This document shows positions 25,951-34,176 of a stretch of 64,000 nt of DNA, piece after piece. The stretch is from CALUVN01 sp944323595 (GTDB taxonomy: Bacteria; Cyanobacteriota; Vampirovibrionia; Gastranaerophilales; Gastranaerophilaceae): positions 1,984,001 to 2,048,000 of the forward strand of contig OZ006972.1 of assembly GCA_963931255.1 (NCBI GenBank), read 5' to 3'. Made by a program: the position numbers and the translations under genes. Below the pieces are notes generated by a model. That model ran no database searches. It saw only the letters and a program-made list of their open reading frames with translations, and was not told where the DNA came from. Each line of letters starts with the position of its first letter. Positions within the stretch are counted from its first letter, which is position 1.

Positions 25951-26598
25951 TTGAAAAGGATAATATTTTTAATTAAATTTGTTTTTATATTTGCATTAAG
26001 CACATTGAGTGTTTCGGCATCAGATAATTTATTGAATGCCGTCACACTAGAGGGAGCAGATGACGGTTATAATATAACGCTGAAAACTGATTCGGTTGCC
26101 AGAGTAAAAAAAGTTACCGAGTCTCAGGATAAAGTTACTCTTGTGCTGTCGGGTATTTCGTCTGCTCCTGAAGTTAATGTATTTTATAAAAATACTCCGG
26201 CCGCAAGCAGTTTAATAGTGGAAAATACAGGCAGAAACGATGTTAAAATCCATATTAAAGCAGACAATATTATAAAATCAAACATTATTTTTGATATACC
26301 TGCTTCTGCACCTGTTTTTGTGACGGATTCGGAACAGAATGAGAATGTAGCTTTCAACATATTTGCTGCTGGACTTATTGTTGCACTTGCGGTGCTTGTA
26401 AAATCTGTTGCATCTGAAAAACAGGCTGACAAAGCACTTATTGAACGCAGTCTTAAAGAAAGAGAACTTGAGCTTTACAGAGCATATTCAAGAGACAGAA
26501 GTGTGCCTGTCAACCTTTACGGAAATAAGGATTACGGGACAAATATCATGGGACGACACAGAACAATACGCAGCATGCAGTCGCTTGCTCGTAAATAG
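25951..26598 (+). CDS. Secreted or anchored protein with AMIN-like N-terminal domain
   Basis: 215 residues from a TTG at 25951 preceded by GGGGAG; a further upstream TTG at 25933 contains that site and is less likely. Signal peptide KRIIFLIKFVFIFALSTLSVSA. Residues 25-115 are beta-rich with the alternating pattern of AMIN-like domains, which bind cell-wall components. One membrane segment near 133-150 (NIFAAGLIVALAVLVKSVA) is followed by a basic cytoplasmic tail (SLKERELELYRAYSRDRS). First gene of a three-gene membrane operon ending in an SPFH protein. Confidence 0.75.
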   Translation: MKRIIFLIKFVFIFALSTLSVSASDNLLNAVTLEGADDGYNITLKTDSVARVKKVTESQDKVTLVLSGISSAPEVNVFYKNTPAASSLIVENTGRNDVKIHIKADNIIKSNIIFDIPASAPVFVTDSEQNENVAFNIFAAGLIVALAVLVKSVASEKQADKALIERSLKERELELYRAYSRDRSVPVNLYGNKDYGTNIMGRHRTIRSMQSLARK

Positions 26599-26607
26599 GG
26601 ATTGAGA

Positions 26608-26799
26608 ATGGCTATCAGAGTTTTATTAATACTATTATCTTTATTTATACTGACAAATATAGTCATAATTGCAGTGAGTGCAATTACAGGTGTGAATTTA
26701 TACAGGAAGCACGGCTCTGCTATATGGAAAGGTTATCTTGTATTTATACTTTTAATTGTAGTGTTATACACTCTGTTAGCGCTTTGGGGATTAGAATAA
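26608..26799 (+). CDS. Small two-span membrane protein
   Basis: 63 residues from the ATG at 26608. Two hydrophobic spans (about 3-26 and 40-60) joined by a short basic loop, YRKHGSAIWKG. Not recognised. It sits 9 bases after the AMIN-like gene and 9 bases before the SPFH gene, so it is probably part of that membrane complex or operon. Confidence 0.7.
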   Translation: MAIRVLLILLSLFILTNIVIIAVSAITGVNLYRKHGSAIWKGYLVFILLIVVLYTLLALWGLE

Positions 26800-26808
26800 G
26801 GAGGATTT

Positions 26809-27591
26809 ATGGATAGAAAATCATTAGCGACACCAATGTTAGTAGTTATATTGTTAATCTTGTTTATAATACTGTGCAATCCGATTGCTATGGTCGGTGT
26901 CGGAGAAAGAGGTGTTAAAGTTACTCTCGGGATGGTTTCTCCTACGAGTTATACAGAGGGCATTCACCTGATTACACCGTTCATTTCAAAGATTAAGACT
27001 ATGGATGTTAAAACCCAAAAAGTTTATATTCAGACTCCTGTTTACACAAAAGATATTCAACAGGCAAATATTTCTTATGTAATTAACTTTAATTTACAGC
27101 CTGAAAATGTCCATAAAATGTATAGAGAAGTTGGTATGGCTTATAAAGACACTGTTTTGATGCCGGTTGTCGAGGGTACAATAAAAGATGTCATTGGTAA
27201 ATGGAATGCACAGGACTTGGTTGCAAACCGTGAAATTGCTACCCGTGAAATTTTAGATAAACTGGTAAAACAACTTGCTCCTAGATATATCAATGTAACA
27301 GGGTTCCAGATGACGGAAATTAAATACTCAGATGTATTTGAACGAGCAATTGAAAGTAAAGTTACTGCTGAGCAGGAAGCTTTAAAAGCTAAAAACAAAA
27401 CTGTTCAAATACAGGAAGAAGCAAGACAAAAAGTTATATCTGCAGAGGCTGAAGCACGTTCTATGGCTATCAGAGCAAATGCATTAACACAGAATAAAGC
27501 TCTGGTTCAATATGAAGCAGTCCAAAAATGGGATGGTAAAATGCCTCAATATATGCTTGGCGGTTCAATGCCGTTCATTAATATCAAATAA
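26809..27591 (+). CDS. Prohibitin/SPFH-domain membrane protein
   Basis: 260 residues with strong AAGGAGG. One N-terminal membrane anchor (10-32), then an SPFH/Band 7 domain: VGVGERGVKVTLGMVSPTSYTEGIHLITPFISKIKTMDVKTQK, GTIKDVIGKWNAQDLVANREIATREI, and the C-terminal helix KVTAEQEALKAKNKTVQIQEEARQKVISAEAEA. Members form large rings in the membrane and often control proteases such as FtsH. No hflK, hflC or ftsH is adjacent. A terminator follows at 27626-27648. Confidence 0.93.
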   Translation: MDRKSLATPMLVVILLILFIILCNPIAMVGVGERGVKVTLGMVSPTSYTEGIHLITPFISKIKTMDVKTQKVYIQTPVYTKDIQQANISYVINFNLQPENVHKMYREVGMAYKDTVLMPVVEGTIKDVIGKWNAQDLVANREIATREILDKLVKQLAPRYINVTGFQMTEIKYSDVFERAIESKVTAEQEALKAKNKTVQIQEEARQKVISAEAEARSMAIRANALTQNKALVQYEAVQKWDGKMPQYMLGGSMPFINIK

Positions 27592-27625
27592 TTACTTGAC
27601 TCAAACATTAATATAGCGATTGAAT

Positions 27626-27648
27626 ATCCGCTCAATTATTGGGCGGAT
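27626..27648 (+). terminator. Terminator after the SPFH operon
   Basis: ATCCGCTC-AATTATT-GGGCGGAT, an 8-base stem with one G-T pair, followed by TTTATTATTTT. Confidence 0.75.
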
Positions 27649-27669
27649 TTTATTATTTTAAACTGAATA

Positions 27670-28788
27670 TTAAATTTCATTGGCAATGATATCAATAATT
27701 TTTTTTGCAGCAGTACCGTCGCCATAAGGATTCTGTGCTTTTAATCTGGTTTCAGCTTTTGTATTATCAAGAATTGCTTCAGATTCGGATATGATTTTTT
27801 CATAATCCGCGCCTACAAGTTTTGAAACGCCTGCATCAATCCCTTCCTGACGCTCTGTTTCATATCTCATAACCAGCGTAGGGCACCCGAAAGATGGTGC
27901 TTCTTCCTGTATGCCGCCTGAATCTGTCAGAATAAGTTTTGCATTTTTCATGAGATAGACTAAGTTCGGATAATCCAGCGGTTTGAATAATTTTATATTA
28001 GTATATTTTTCAAGCCTGAAATGAATTTTATCCTTTACATTAGGATTCGGGTGAACAGGGATAACAAAAGTGTGATTGGCATATTTAGCGGCAAGATGTT
28101 CTATGGCATCAAGTATTCTGTCTATCCTTTCGCCGTGGTTTTCTCTTCTGTGAGCAGTTATTAAAACAAGTTTATCGTCAATTTTGACTCCGTTATCTTC
28201 AAAATATTTTCCTGCATCTTCAAGGGTTTCTTGTGACAGGCAAAATAGTGCATCAATTACGGTATTCCCAACTACGTGAATGGTCTTGTCGGAAATATTT
28301 TCCAGCAATAGAGCCTGTCTGTTCTTTTCTGTAGGTGCAAAGTTGAGTGCAGTAACTCTTGAAGCCATCTGGCGCATAACTTCTTCCGGAAACGGTTCGT
28401 ATATATCATAAGAACGCAGACCGGCTTCAACATGGCAGACAGGAATTTTATTATAAAAACTGGTCAGAGCACCGCAAAGAACAGTCATTGTATCTCCTTG
28501 CACTATGGTTGCATCAATTTTGTTATTTTTATAAACCCCATCAAGGGCGCTTAAAATCCGTACCTGAACTTCTGCCAGCGATTGATTTGGACGCATGCAG
28601 TCAAGGTTAATATCAGCTTTCAAACCGAAATATGCAAGCGTTTGATTTGAAAGTTCTTTTTGCTGCTCGGTATTACAGATAATAACATTGAACTTATCCG
28701 GATATTTACGTGCCTCCAAAATAACCGGTGCCAGTTTGATAACCTCAGGTCTTGTTCCAAAAACAACTAATAAATTCTTCCTGTCCAT
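27670..28788 (-). CDS. wecB: UDP-N-acetylglucosamine 2-epimerase (non-hydrolysing)
   Basis: 372 residues from the ATG at 28788 (MDRKNLLVVFGTRPE); an earlier TTG at 28824 is less likely. Converts UDP-GlcNAc to UDP-ManNAc for surface polysaccharide. Family motifs: FGTRPEVIKLAPV, VQGDTMTVL, HVEAGLRSYDIYEPFPEE and TAHRRENHGE, with catalytic Asp, Glu and His positions intact, and LTDSGGIQEEAP near the C-terminus. A TATAAT box ends only 12 bases before the ATG and there is no ribosome-binding site, so the message may be leaderless or nearly so. Confidence 0.95.
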   Translation of the reverse strand: MDRKNLLVVFGTRPEVIKLAPVILEARKYPDKFNVIICNTEQQKELSNQTLAYFGLKADINLDCMRPNQSLAEVQVRILSALDGVYKNNKIDATIVQGDTMTVLCGALTSFYNKIPVCHVEAGLRSYDIYEPFPEEVMRQMASRVTALNFAPTEKNRQALLLENISDKTIHVVGNTVIDALFCLSQETLEDAGKYFEDNGVKIDDKLVLITAHRRENHGERIDRILDAIEHLAAKYANHTFVIPVHPNPNVKDKIHFRLEKYTNIKLFKPLDYPNLVYLMKNAKLILTDSGGIQEEAPSFGCPTLVMRYETERQEGIDAGVSKLVGADYEKIISESEAILDNTKAETRLKAQNPYGDGTAAKKIIDIIANEI

Positions 28789-28901
28789 AGCAATTAGTCT
28801 ATTATAAAAAATATCCTCATGCAATAAATATTGAATATTATCTATTACGGTAATTTAAATATCCCGTATGCAGATATAATTTATACTATGGAGGGTAAAT
28901 T

Positions 28902-29135
28902 ATGATTGAGTTATATATTTCTGAAACATGTCCATACTGCAGTAAAGTGATGGACTATTTTGATGAAAATGATATTGAGTACATAAAACATGATGTTTCA
29001 GAGCCGCGTAATATAAAACTATTACTTGAAAAAGGCGGAAAATCTCAGGTTCCGTTTATGGTTGACGCAGAACATGATATGTCCCTGTATGAATCGGATG
29101 ATATCATTGATTACGTTAAGAGATTGAACAGATAA
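28902..29135 (+). CDS. Glutaredoxin-like protein
   Basis: 77 residues; GGAGGG upstream. Thioredoxin fold with the CPYC redox pair (C10, C13), cis-Pro in SQVPFMVD and a C-terminal helix ESDDIIDYVKRL. A typical small glutaredoxin. The next gene, a hybrid-cluster-protein homologue, begins 14 bases later, so the two are likely co-transcribed, and the redoxin may serve that protein. The glutathione status of this organism is unknown; it could act on other thiols. Confidence 0.92.
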   Translation: MIELYISETCPYCSKVMDYFDENDIEYIKHDVSEPRNIKLLLEKGGKSQVPFMVDAEHDMSLYESDDIIDYVKRLNR

Positions 29136-29149
29136 ACAGGATTAGAAAA

Positions 29150-30751
29150 ATGTATTATAACTATTACCGACCATCAGAATCAGAATTTAATGACTGCACT
29201 TCAAAGGGTGCATGTTCAATACCGCCATCTGTTTCGGCATTCAGAGAAGTTATTATTATGCTTCTCAGACAGCTTGCATACTATATAGTCAAAGTTAACA
29301 ATATTGGAGTCGAATGTGATGAGTTAAAACTTCAACTCGTCCATTCGCTCGCTGGTATATTCACTAATGCCGAATATAGTGATGAAGAAGTCTATACAAG
29401 TATTTTGACAAATTACAATAATCTTATTCAAACAAAAGAATTTTACACTCAGCTTTGCAAAGATAAAAATATAACTCCGCGAGATCTGAGAAGCGAAGTA
29501 AAAATATCATCTGATATGAATCTTTCCAAACTCATGTCTCTCGGGGAAAAAATATACAAAGAGAGGAATAAAAAAATAAGCGCTAATCATAAACAGCTTT
29601 TTGAAATTCTCTTGCTTGTTACTCAAAGTCTTTCCGGTAATATTATTTCGCTGGAAGATTACACCGATGTTGATATGAAATTTCTTGATAAGGCTGTTGA
29701 AGCCCTTGATATATTGAATTATCCGCGTACATCAATACTTAAAATTAAAAAATATATTTCTGATATAGTTTCACTAAATTTTGAGCTTGTATCAAAACTT
29801 GGCGCAGAAATTTATGATAAATTCGGCGAGATAAGGAAAGTTTCTGTATCTATGTCCTCTCGACCGGGGAAATCTATTCTTGTTTCAGGTTCAAACTTAA
29901 ACGATTTAAACAACCTTTTACACCGGCTTGATGGTGAGGATATAGATGTGTACACGCACTCTGATTTACTTATAGCACATGCACTGGAAAAATTAAGTAA
30001 ATACAAAAATCTGTATGCTCATTATGGAAGCGGCTCGGAAAATTTTATGCTTGATTTTGCTACATTTCCGGGTTCAATTCTTCTTACGCGCGGTGCAGTA
30101 AAAAATCTTGAATACCTCTATCGCGGAAGATTATTCAGTACTGATAAAATTGTTCCAATAGGGGTATCGCCTGTATTAAACAATGATTTTTCCGCCTTAA
30201 TAGAGTCGGCTAAAAATGCACGCGGTTTCAAAACAGGAAAAACAAAGGACAGTATTACCGTAGGATATGATGTCTCTGCTCTTAATGATAAACTTCAATC
30301 TATTGCAAATGACTTCAATAGCAATACAATAAAAAATTTATTTATTATAGGTATGACTAGCCTGAATACACGCAATAATGATTTTTATAACGAATTACTT
30401 GCGAATGTACATGATGATACCTTTATAATAACTTTTGGAGGAGAGAAATCCGATAAAAATATTTTGCCGCTAAATCTTTCCAATAACGTGCCGCTCTTAT
30501 ACCGTCTGATGAATAAATTTATTGGTATGCTGAAATCTGAATATGATAGAATTTCATTTTTTATTTCAAGATGCGATGCAAATTCACTCAGTACAGTTAT
30601 TGCTCTAAAAGAGCACGGATTTAATAAAATATATCTCAGCAACTGTCCGCCAAATTCTATTAATCCGCAAACAATAAGAGCTTTCACAAAGCTCTACGGG
30701 ATAAATATGATTGCTAATCCAAAGGAAGATATCAAATCTATTATTTCTTAA
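29150..30751 (+). CDS. Hybrid cluster protein (hydroxylamine reductase)-like protein with most ligands lost
   Basis: 533 residues. The HCP/prismane fold is clear from PGKSILVSGSNLNDLNNLL (239-257), DVYTHSDLLIAHA (266-278), FPGSILLT (306-313), VPIGVSPV (335-342) and the C-terminal YGINMIANPKEDIKSI. Ligands expected from characterised HCPs are changed: MxCxxC is MYYNYY (C3, C6 to Tyr; C16 and C22 kept); His to S248; Glu to D272; Cys to A316; Cys to T403; Cys to G431; only C475 remains; the segment with the last Glu is deleted. So the hybrid iron-sulfur-oxygen cluster probably cannot form. It lies in an operon with a glutaredoxin. Role unknown. Confidence 0.8.
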   Translation: MYYNYYRPSESEFNDCTSKGACSIPPSVSAFREVIIMLLRQLAYYIVKVNNIGVECDELKLQLVHSLAGIFTNAEYSDEEVYTSILTNYNNLIQTKEFYTQLCKDKNITPRDLRSEVKISSDMNLSKLMSLGEKIYKERNKKISANHKQLFEILLLVTQSLSGNIISLEDYTDVDMKFLDKAVEALDILNYPRTSILKIKKYISDIVSLNFELVSKLGAEIYDKFGEIRKVSVSMSSRPGKSILVSGSNLNDLNNLLHRLDGEDIDVYTHSDLLIAHALEKLSKYKNLYAHYGSGSENFMLDFATFPGSILLTRGAVKNLEYLYRGRLFSTDKIVPIGVSPVLNNDFSALIESAKNARGFKTGKTKDSITVGYDVSALNDKLQSIANDFNSNTIKNLFIIGMTSLNTRNNDFYNELLANVHDDTFIITFGGEKSDKNILPLNLSNNVPLLYRLMNKFIGMLKSEYDRISFFISRCDANSLSTVIALKEHGFNKIYLSNCPPNSINPQTIRAFTKLYGINMIANPKEDIKSIIS

Positions 30752-30756
30752 ATATT

Positions 30757-30791
30757 AAAAAAGGAACTCTCTATAAGAAAGTTCCTTTTTT
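30757..30791. terminator. Bidirectional terminator between HCP-like gene and rpsG
   Basis: AAAAAAGGAAC and GTTCCTTTTTT pair around a 13-base loop. A- and T-runs on both sides serve the plus-strand gene ending at 30751 and the reverse-strand rpsG ending at 30810. Confidence 0.85.
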
Positions 30792-30809
30792 GTATGAATA
30801 TTAATAAAA

Positions 30810-31280
30810 TTAATATCTATAGTGTGCAAAAGCTTTGTTAGCTTCAGCCATTTTGTGGGTATCTTCACGTTTTTTGCAAGCTGCACCCTGACCGTTTGAC
30901 GCATCAATCATTTCATTTGTCAATTTTTCAATGAATGATTTGCCGTGTCTTTTCTTAGCAGCTTCTATAAGCCATGAAGAAGCAAGTGCAAATCCTCTGT
31001 CAGCTTTAACTTCGATAGGTACTTGATAAGTAGAACCACCGATACGTCTTGCTTTTACTTCCAATAAAGGTGTTGCATTTGTTAATGCTTTTTGGAAGAT
31101 ATCAAGAGCTTTTTCATTTGTTCTTTCTTCAATTTTAGCTAATGTAGCGTAGAAGATTTTTTCAGCAACAGATTTTTTGCCGCGTCTCATAATTCTGTTA
31201 ATAAATTTAGAAATATCAACTGAGTTATATACCGGATCTGCTAACGGAATTCTTTTTGCAGGTTTAGAACGTCTAGACAT
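30810..31280 (-). CDS. rpsG: Ribosomal protein S7
   Basis: 156 residues, the standard length. It organises the head of the 30S subunit. Recognised by MSRRSKPAKRIPLADPVYNS, INRIMRRGKKSVAEKIFY, TPLLEVKARRIGGSTYQVPIEV and EDTHKMAEANKAFAHYRY. The start overlaps the rpsL stop by one base, so they are coupled. fusA and tuf, which usually follow, are absent: the transcript ends at the terminator 30757-30791. Confidence 0.98.
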   Translation of the reverse strand: MSRRSKPAKRIPLADPVYNSVDISKFINRIMRRGKKSVAEKIFYATLAKIEERTNEKALDIFQKALTNATPLLEVKARRIGGSTYQVPIEVKADRGFALASSWLIEAAKKRHGKSFIEKLTNEMIDASNGQGAACKKREDTHKMAEANKAFAHYRY

Positions 31281-31666
31281 TACTTCTTACCTCCTTTAGC
31301 ATTTTTCTTAGCACCATATTTAGATCTGCTTTGTGCTCTGTTAGCAACACCAGCAGTATCAAGGGTACCTCTTACGATGTGGTAACGAACACCCGGAAGG
31401 TCTTTAACCCTGCCGCCTCTGATAAGGACAACACTGTGTTCTTGAAGGTTGTGGCCGATACCCGGAATATATGAAGTAACTTCAAATCCGTTTGTTAATC
31501 TTACACGTGCAACTTTTCTCAAAGCTGAGTTTGGTTTTTTAGGGGTTGTAGTGTAAACCCTTGTGCATACTCCGCGTCTTTGAGGGCAATCCATCAAAGC
31601 TGGAGATTTTGTTTTGTCTGTAAGCTTTTTACGCTCACTGCGTACAAGCTGATTAATTGTAGGCAT
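31280..31666 (-). CDS. rpsL: Ribosomal protein S12
   Basis: 128 residues. Decoding-centre protein of the small subunit. Motifs: MPTINQLVRSERK, CPQRRGVCTRVYTTTPKKPNSALRKVARVRL, YIPGIGHNLQEHSVVLIRGGRVKDLPGVRYH. The PKKPNS loop carries lysines at the usual streptomycin-related positions. RBS AAAAGGAG. A promoter near 31871-31894 would give a leader of about 190 bases. First gene of a short rpsL-rpsG operon. Confidence 0.98.
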   Translation of the reverse strand: MPTINQLVRSERKKLTDKTKSPALMDCPQRRGVCTRVYTTTPKKPNSALRKVARVRLTNGFEVTSYIPGIGHNLQEHSVVLIRGGRVKDLPGVRYHIVRGTLDTAGVANRAQSRSKYGAKKNAKGGKK

Positions 31667-31903
31667 TGTTTTCTCCTTTTATTAGTAACATCATTGGCAA
31701 GATCATAAACCTGAAACCCTTACGCATTCCGGTTATGACTGGACTACGGGGCGGAATTGGTGTTTTGGTAAACATTTTATCCCTATTGCCGGATCCTTTA
31801 CGTCCTGTCTTGCCTGCTTTGCCGTTATATCCAGCACGAAATTACACGGCTCAGCGTATGCTTTTATTTAATATCAAGCAAGGTTCAATGTCAAGCAAAA
31901 TGC
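31667..31903 (-). promoter_or_regulatory. rpsL promoter and long leader
   Basis: On the reverse strand TTGACA (31894-31889) is followed about 15-18 bases later by TATTAA/TAAATA, a good sigma-70 match. The remaining ~190 bases before rpsL are non-coding, richer in GC than nearby gaps and contain several short self-complementary segments. The leader may regulate translation, for example by binding S7 or S12; this is inference. Confidence 0.5.
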
Positions 31904-32908
31904 TTATATTTTGTAATATTTCAGTGTCTGATTAATTTCTTTCGGCGGTACCGTTGAGACTACACGTGCCACTGTACGAGCTTTGCCTGAGTCAAGATAA
32001 TTGAAGCCGTATGGCGTTGTTACTTTTGCACGAAGAGCATATCTTACTGCGTCATTTACAGGTAGTGTATCGTTTAAACGTGTAATGAGTCTATACATAG
32101 GCTGTGAGTAAACATTTTCGCCTATACTGTTTTTAAAAACTGACGCTCTTAATATTTTTGCTGCATCTTCAGCTGATATTTTTCTGGTTTCCATACTTGT
32201 AAAGCCGTCATTAAACATTGCTTCACTCAGCTTGTCGTTTCCTTGCAAATTAGTAAGAATTGAAGCGTTTTTGATTGTTTTTACTGTGTCGATATCGTAT
32301 CCGTCATAAAGTTTGTTTACAATGAGTTTTCTTGCAAGAGGAGAAAATACATTTTTCCCGTAATATTTTAATTCAGAGGCTTGTCTGATCTCTTCTTCCG
32401 GAATATCTATTTCTGTTCTTCTTAGTTCCGGATATTTTTCGTCAATGTCAACATCCGGTGCGTAATTTATATCAACAAGCGGAGAATCCAAATCTCTCGG
32501 CGCTATATCTGTATCAGGCATAAACCATTTGTTTTCTGAAAATGCGTAACCCTTTGATTTGTAGTATTTTCTGTCAACGGGATTGTAAAATTGTGTAACA
32601 ATTGGTTCTAAGTCATCTTCATCGTAGCTGTCATATCCGCTCAAATCGTGTTCAAGAGAAATGTCAAAAAGTTCGTCGTCGCGGAAAATAGCTCTGCGGG
32701 CAGCGACGTCTTCCGGTGTTTCCTGCCTGAAATACGGCTTTTTCTTCTCGATGTATAATACGTCTTTTAACACAAACGGTATCGGACAATTTTCATAATT
32801 CTGTTCATAGACATCCCTGTTTGCTGTTGTTTGTGTTTTAGGCTTTTTCGTTGAAGTGAAATAAGCTCTTTGGACAGGGCTGGTATTTGTTATACGTTGA
32901 ATTTGCAT
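31904..32908 (-). CDS. Tagged hypothetical protein
   Basis: 334 residues; not recognised. It begins MQIQRITNTSPVQRAYFTS, the polar tag ending F-T seen repeatedly in the window. The body is acidic and rich in Asp, Tyr and Pro (LSGYDSYDEDDLEP), with no membrane span or signal peptide. The segment SLLVDINYAPDVDIDEKYPEL and the later RKISAEDAAKILRAS suggest mixed alpha/beta structure. No catalytic motif seen. It stands alone, with the rpsL promoter directly downstream. Confidence 0.75.
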   Translation of the reverse strand: MQIQRITNTSPVQRAYFTSTKKPKTQTTANRDVYEQNYENCPIPFVLKDVLYIEKKKPYFRQETPEDVAARRAIFRDDELFDISLEHDLSGYDSYDEDDLEPIVTQFYNPVDRKYYKSKGYAFSENKWFMPDTDIAPRDLDSPLVDINYAPDVDIDEKYPELRRTEIDIPEEEIRQASELKYYGKNVFSPLARKLIVNKLYDGYDIDTVKTIKNASILTNLQGNDKLSEAMFNDGFTSMETRKISAEDAAKILRASVFKNSIGENVYSQPMYRLITRLNDTLPVNDAVRYALRAKVTTPYGFNYLDSGKARTVARVVSTVPPKEINQTLKYYKI

Positions 32909-32982
32909 TTGGAATTTACCTCAATTAACTGTACCAATTGTTGTCTATATAAAATGTGAAAATAAAATATTTTGCCAGTATT

Positions 32983-33477
32983 TTAAGATAATTTAAAATC
33001 GCCGTATTTTTTAATATGTTCGACCAGCCCGCCGTCTTCAAGAAGCTTAATCATAACCGGAGGCAGCGGTTCAATTGGGATAATTGCTCCGTTTGTGATA
33101 TCTTTTAAAATTCCTTTTTCAATATCCAGATTAAGTTCATCACCAGCATCAATAGCATCTGTATCAGCTTCAATAGCCAAAAGTCCAATATTTATAGCAT
33201 TGCGATAGAAAATTCTTGCAAATGATTTTGCAATTACAGCACCGACTCCTGCTATTTTGATAATTTGCGGTGCATGCTCACGTGATGAACCCAGTCCAAA
33301 GTTTGAGCCGGCAACGACGAAATCCCCTTTTTGCATTTTACTTGCAAATTCAGGATCAGCATCTTCAAGAACATGTTTGGCAAATTCAGGCAGGTTAGAA
33401 CGCAAATGGAATAGTCTGCCCGGGGCAATATGGTCTGTAGAAATATTATCACCGAATTTGAAAGCTTTACCTTGCAT
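32983..33477 (-). CDS. leuD: 3-isopropylmalate dehydratase small subunit-type protein
   Basis: 164 residues from the ATG at 33477 with AAAGGAG upstream. It is the swivelling domain of the aconitase family: GDNISTDHIAPGR (9-21) and the substrate-binding loop GSNFGLGSSREHAP, then IAKSFARIFYRNAINIGL. With a large subunit (LeuC) it isomerises isopropylmalate in leucine synthesis; the short form resembles the archaeal-type LeuD, which can also belong to homoaconitase or dimethylmalate dehydratase. leuC is not adjacent. Confidence 0.92.
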   Translation of the reverse strand: MQGKAFKFGDNISTDHIAPGRLFHLRSNLPEFAKHVLEDADPEFASKMQKGDFVVAGSNFGLGSSREHAPQIIKIAGVGAVIAKSFARIFYRNAINIGLLAIEADTDAIDAGDELNLDIEKGILKDITNGAIIPIEPLPPVMIKLLEDGGLVEHIKKYGDFKLS

Positions 33478-33552
33478 AATATAATCTCCTTTTTTCTTAT
33501 GATACAACAAAAACGATTTTGTGTGATATAATAATTGAAAACGAGGTGGATT

Positions 33553-34176
33553 ATGTATTTTGATAGAAAATGTAAGATAACATATATATGTAACGGAGGC
33601 ACAATTTTTTCAGAGGATAACAGATTAACTGATTCTGAAAATTACCCACCGTTGAGTGAGGCCGGTATAGAAGAAGTAGAAAGAATTTGCGATTTTTTAA
33701 AAAAACGCGGAATTAAAAATAACAAGATTTATTCTTCTCCTGCAACCCGTGCTATGCAGACTGCACAAATGGTTGCCAAAATTTATAAACAGGATTTTGA
33801 AATTATTGAGGATTTACACCCGCGTAAATGCGGTGGGTTTAATGGAATGACATTCGAGCAACTTGAAGAAAAATGTCCGGAAGACCTTAAGCGATTAATA
33901 ACACAACCTGATATAAGAACCCCTGAGGATGCTGAAAGCATAACGGAATTTATTGACAGAGTAAAAATTGTTATTGATAAAATTGTAGCGGATAATCAAG
34001 GCTCAAGAATTATTATTGTGACGCATAAGGATGTAATTAAAGCTGCGATATGTCTGGCTTTAAATATTCCTAACAGTTCACTTCAAAGAATCTACATCAA
34101 AACTGGTTCAGCTACTCAAATCAGTTACTATGAACAGTGGGCAAGTTTGATGTACTCGGATTACACACCGGTTTAG
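33553..34176 (+). CDS. Histidine phosphatase-fold protein without the catalytic RHG
   Basis: 207 residues from the ATG at 33553 with GAGGTGG upstream. Phosphoglycerate-mutase-like fold: PPLSEAGIEEVERICDFLKKRG, IYSSPATRAMQTAQMVA (R66 kept) and IIIVTHKDVIKAA (second His, 157-158, kept). The first motif, normally RHGET with the phosphate-accepting His, reads C13-N-G-G-T17. Without that His normal phosphatase or mutase chemistry is not expected. It overlaps the convergent 34173-35765 gene by 4 bases. A binding or regulatory role is possible. Confidence 0.82.
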   Translation: MYFDRKCKITYICNGGTIFSEDNRLTDSENYPPLSEAGIEEVERICDFLKKRGIKNNKIYSSPATRAMQTAQMVAKIYKQDFEIIEDLHPRKCGGFNGMTFEQLEEKCPEDLKRLITQPDIRTPEDAESITEFIDRVKIVIDKIVADNQGSRIIIVTHKDVIKAAICLALNIPNSSLQRIYIKTGSATQISYYEQWASLMYSDYTPV

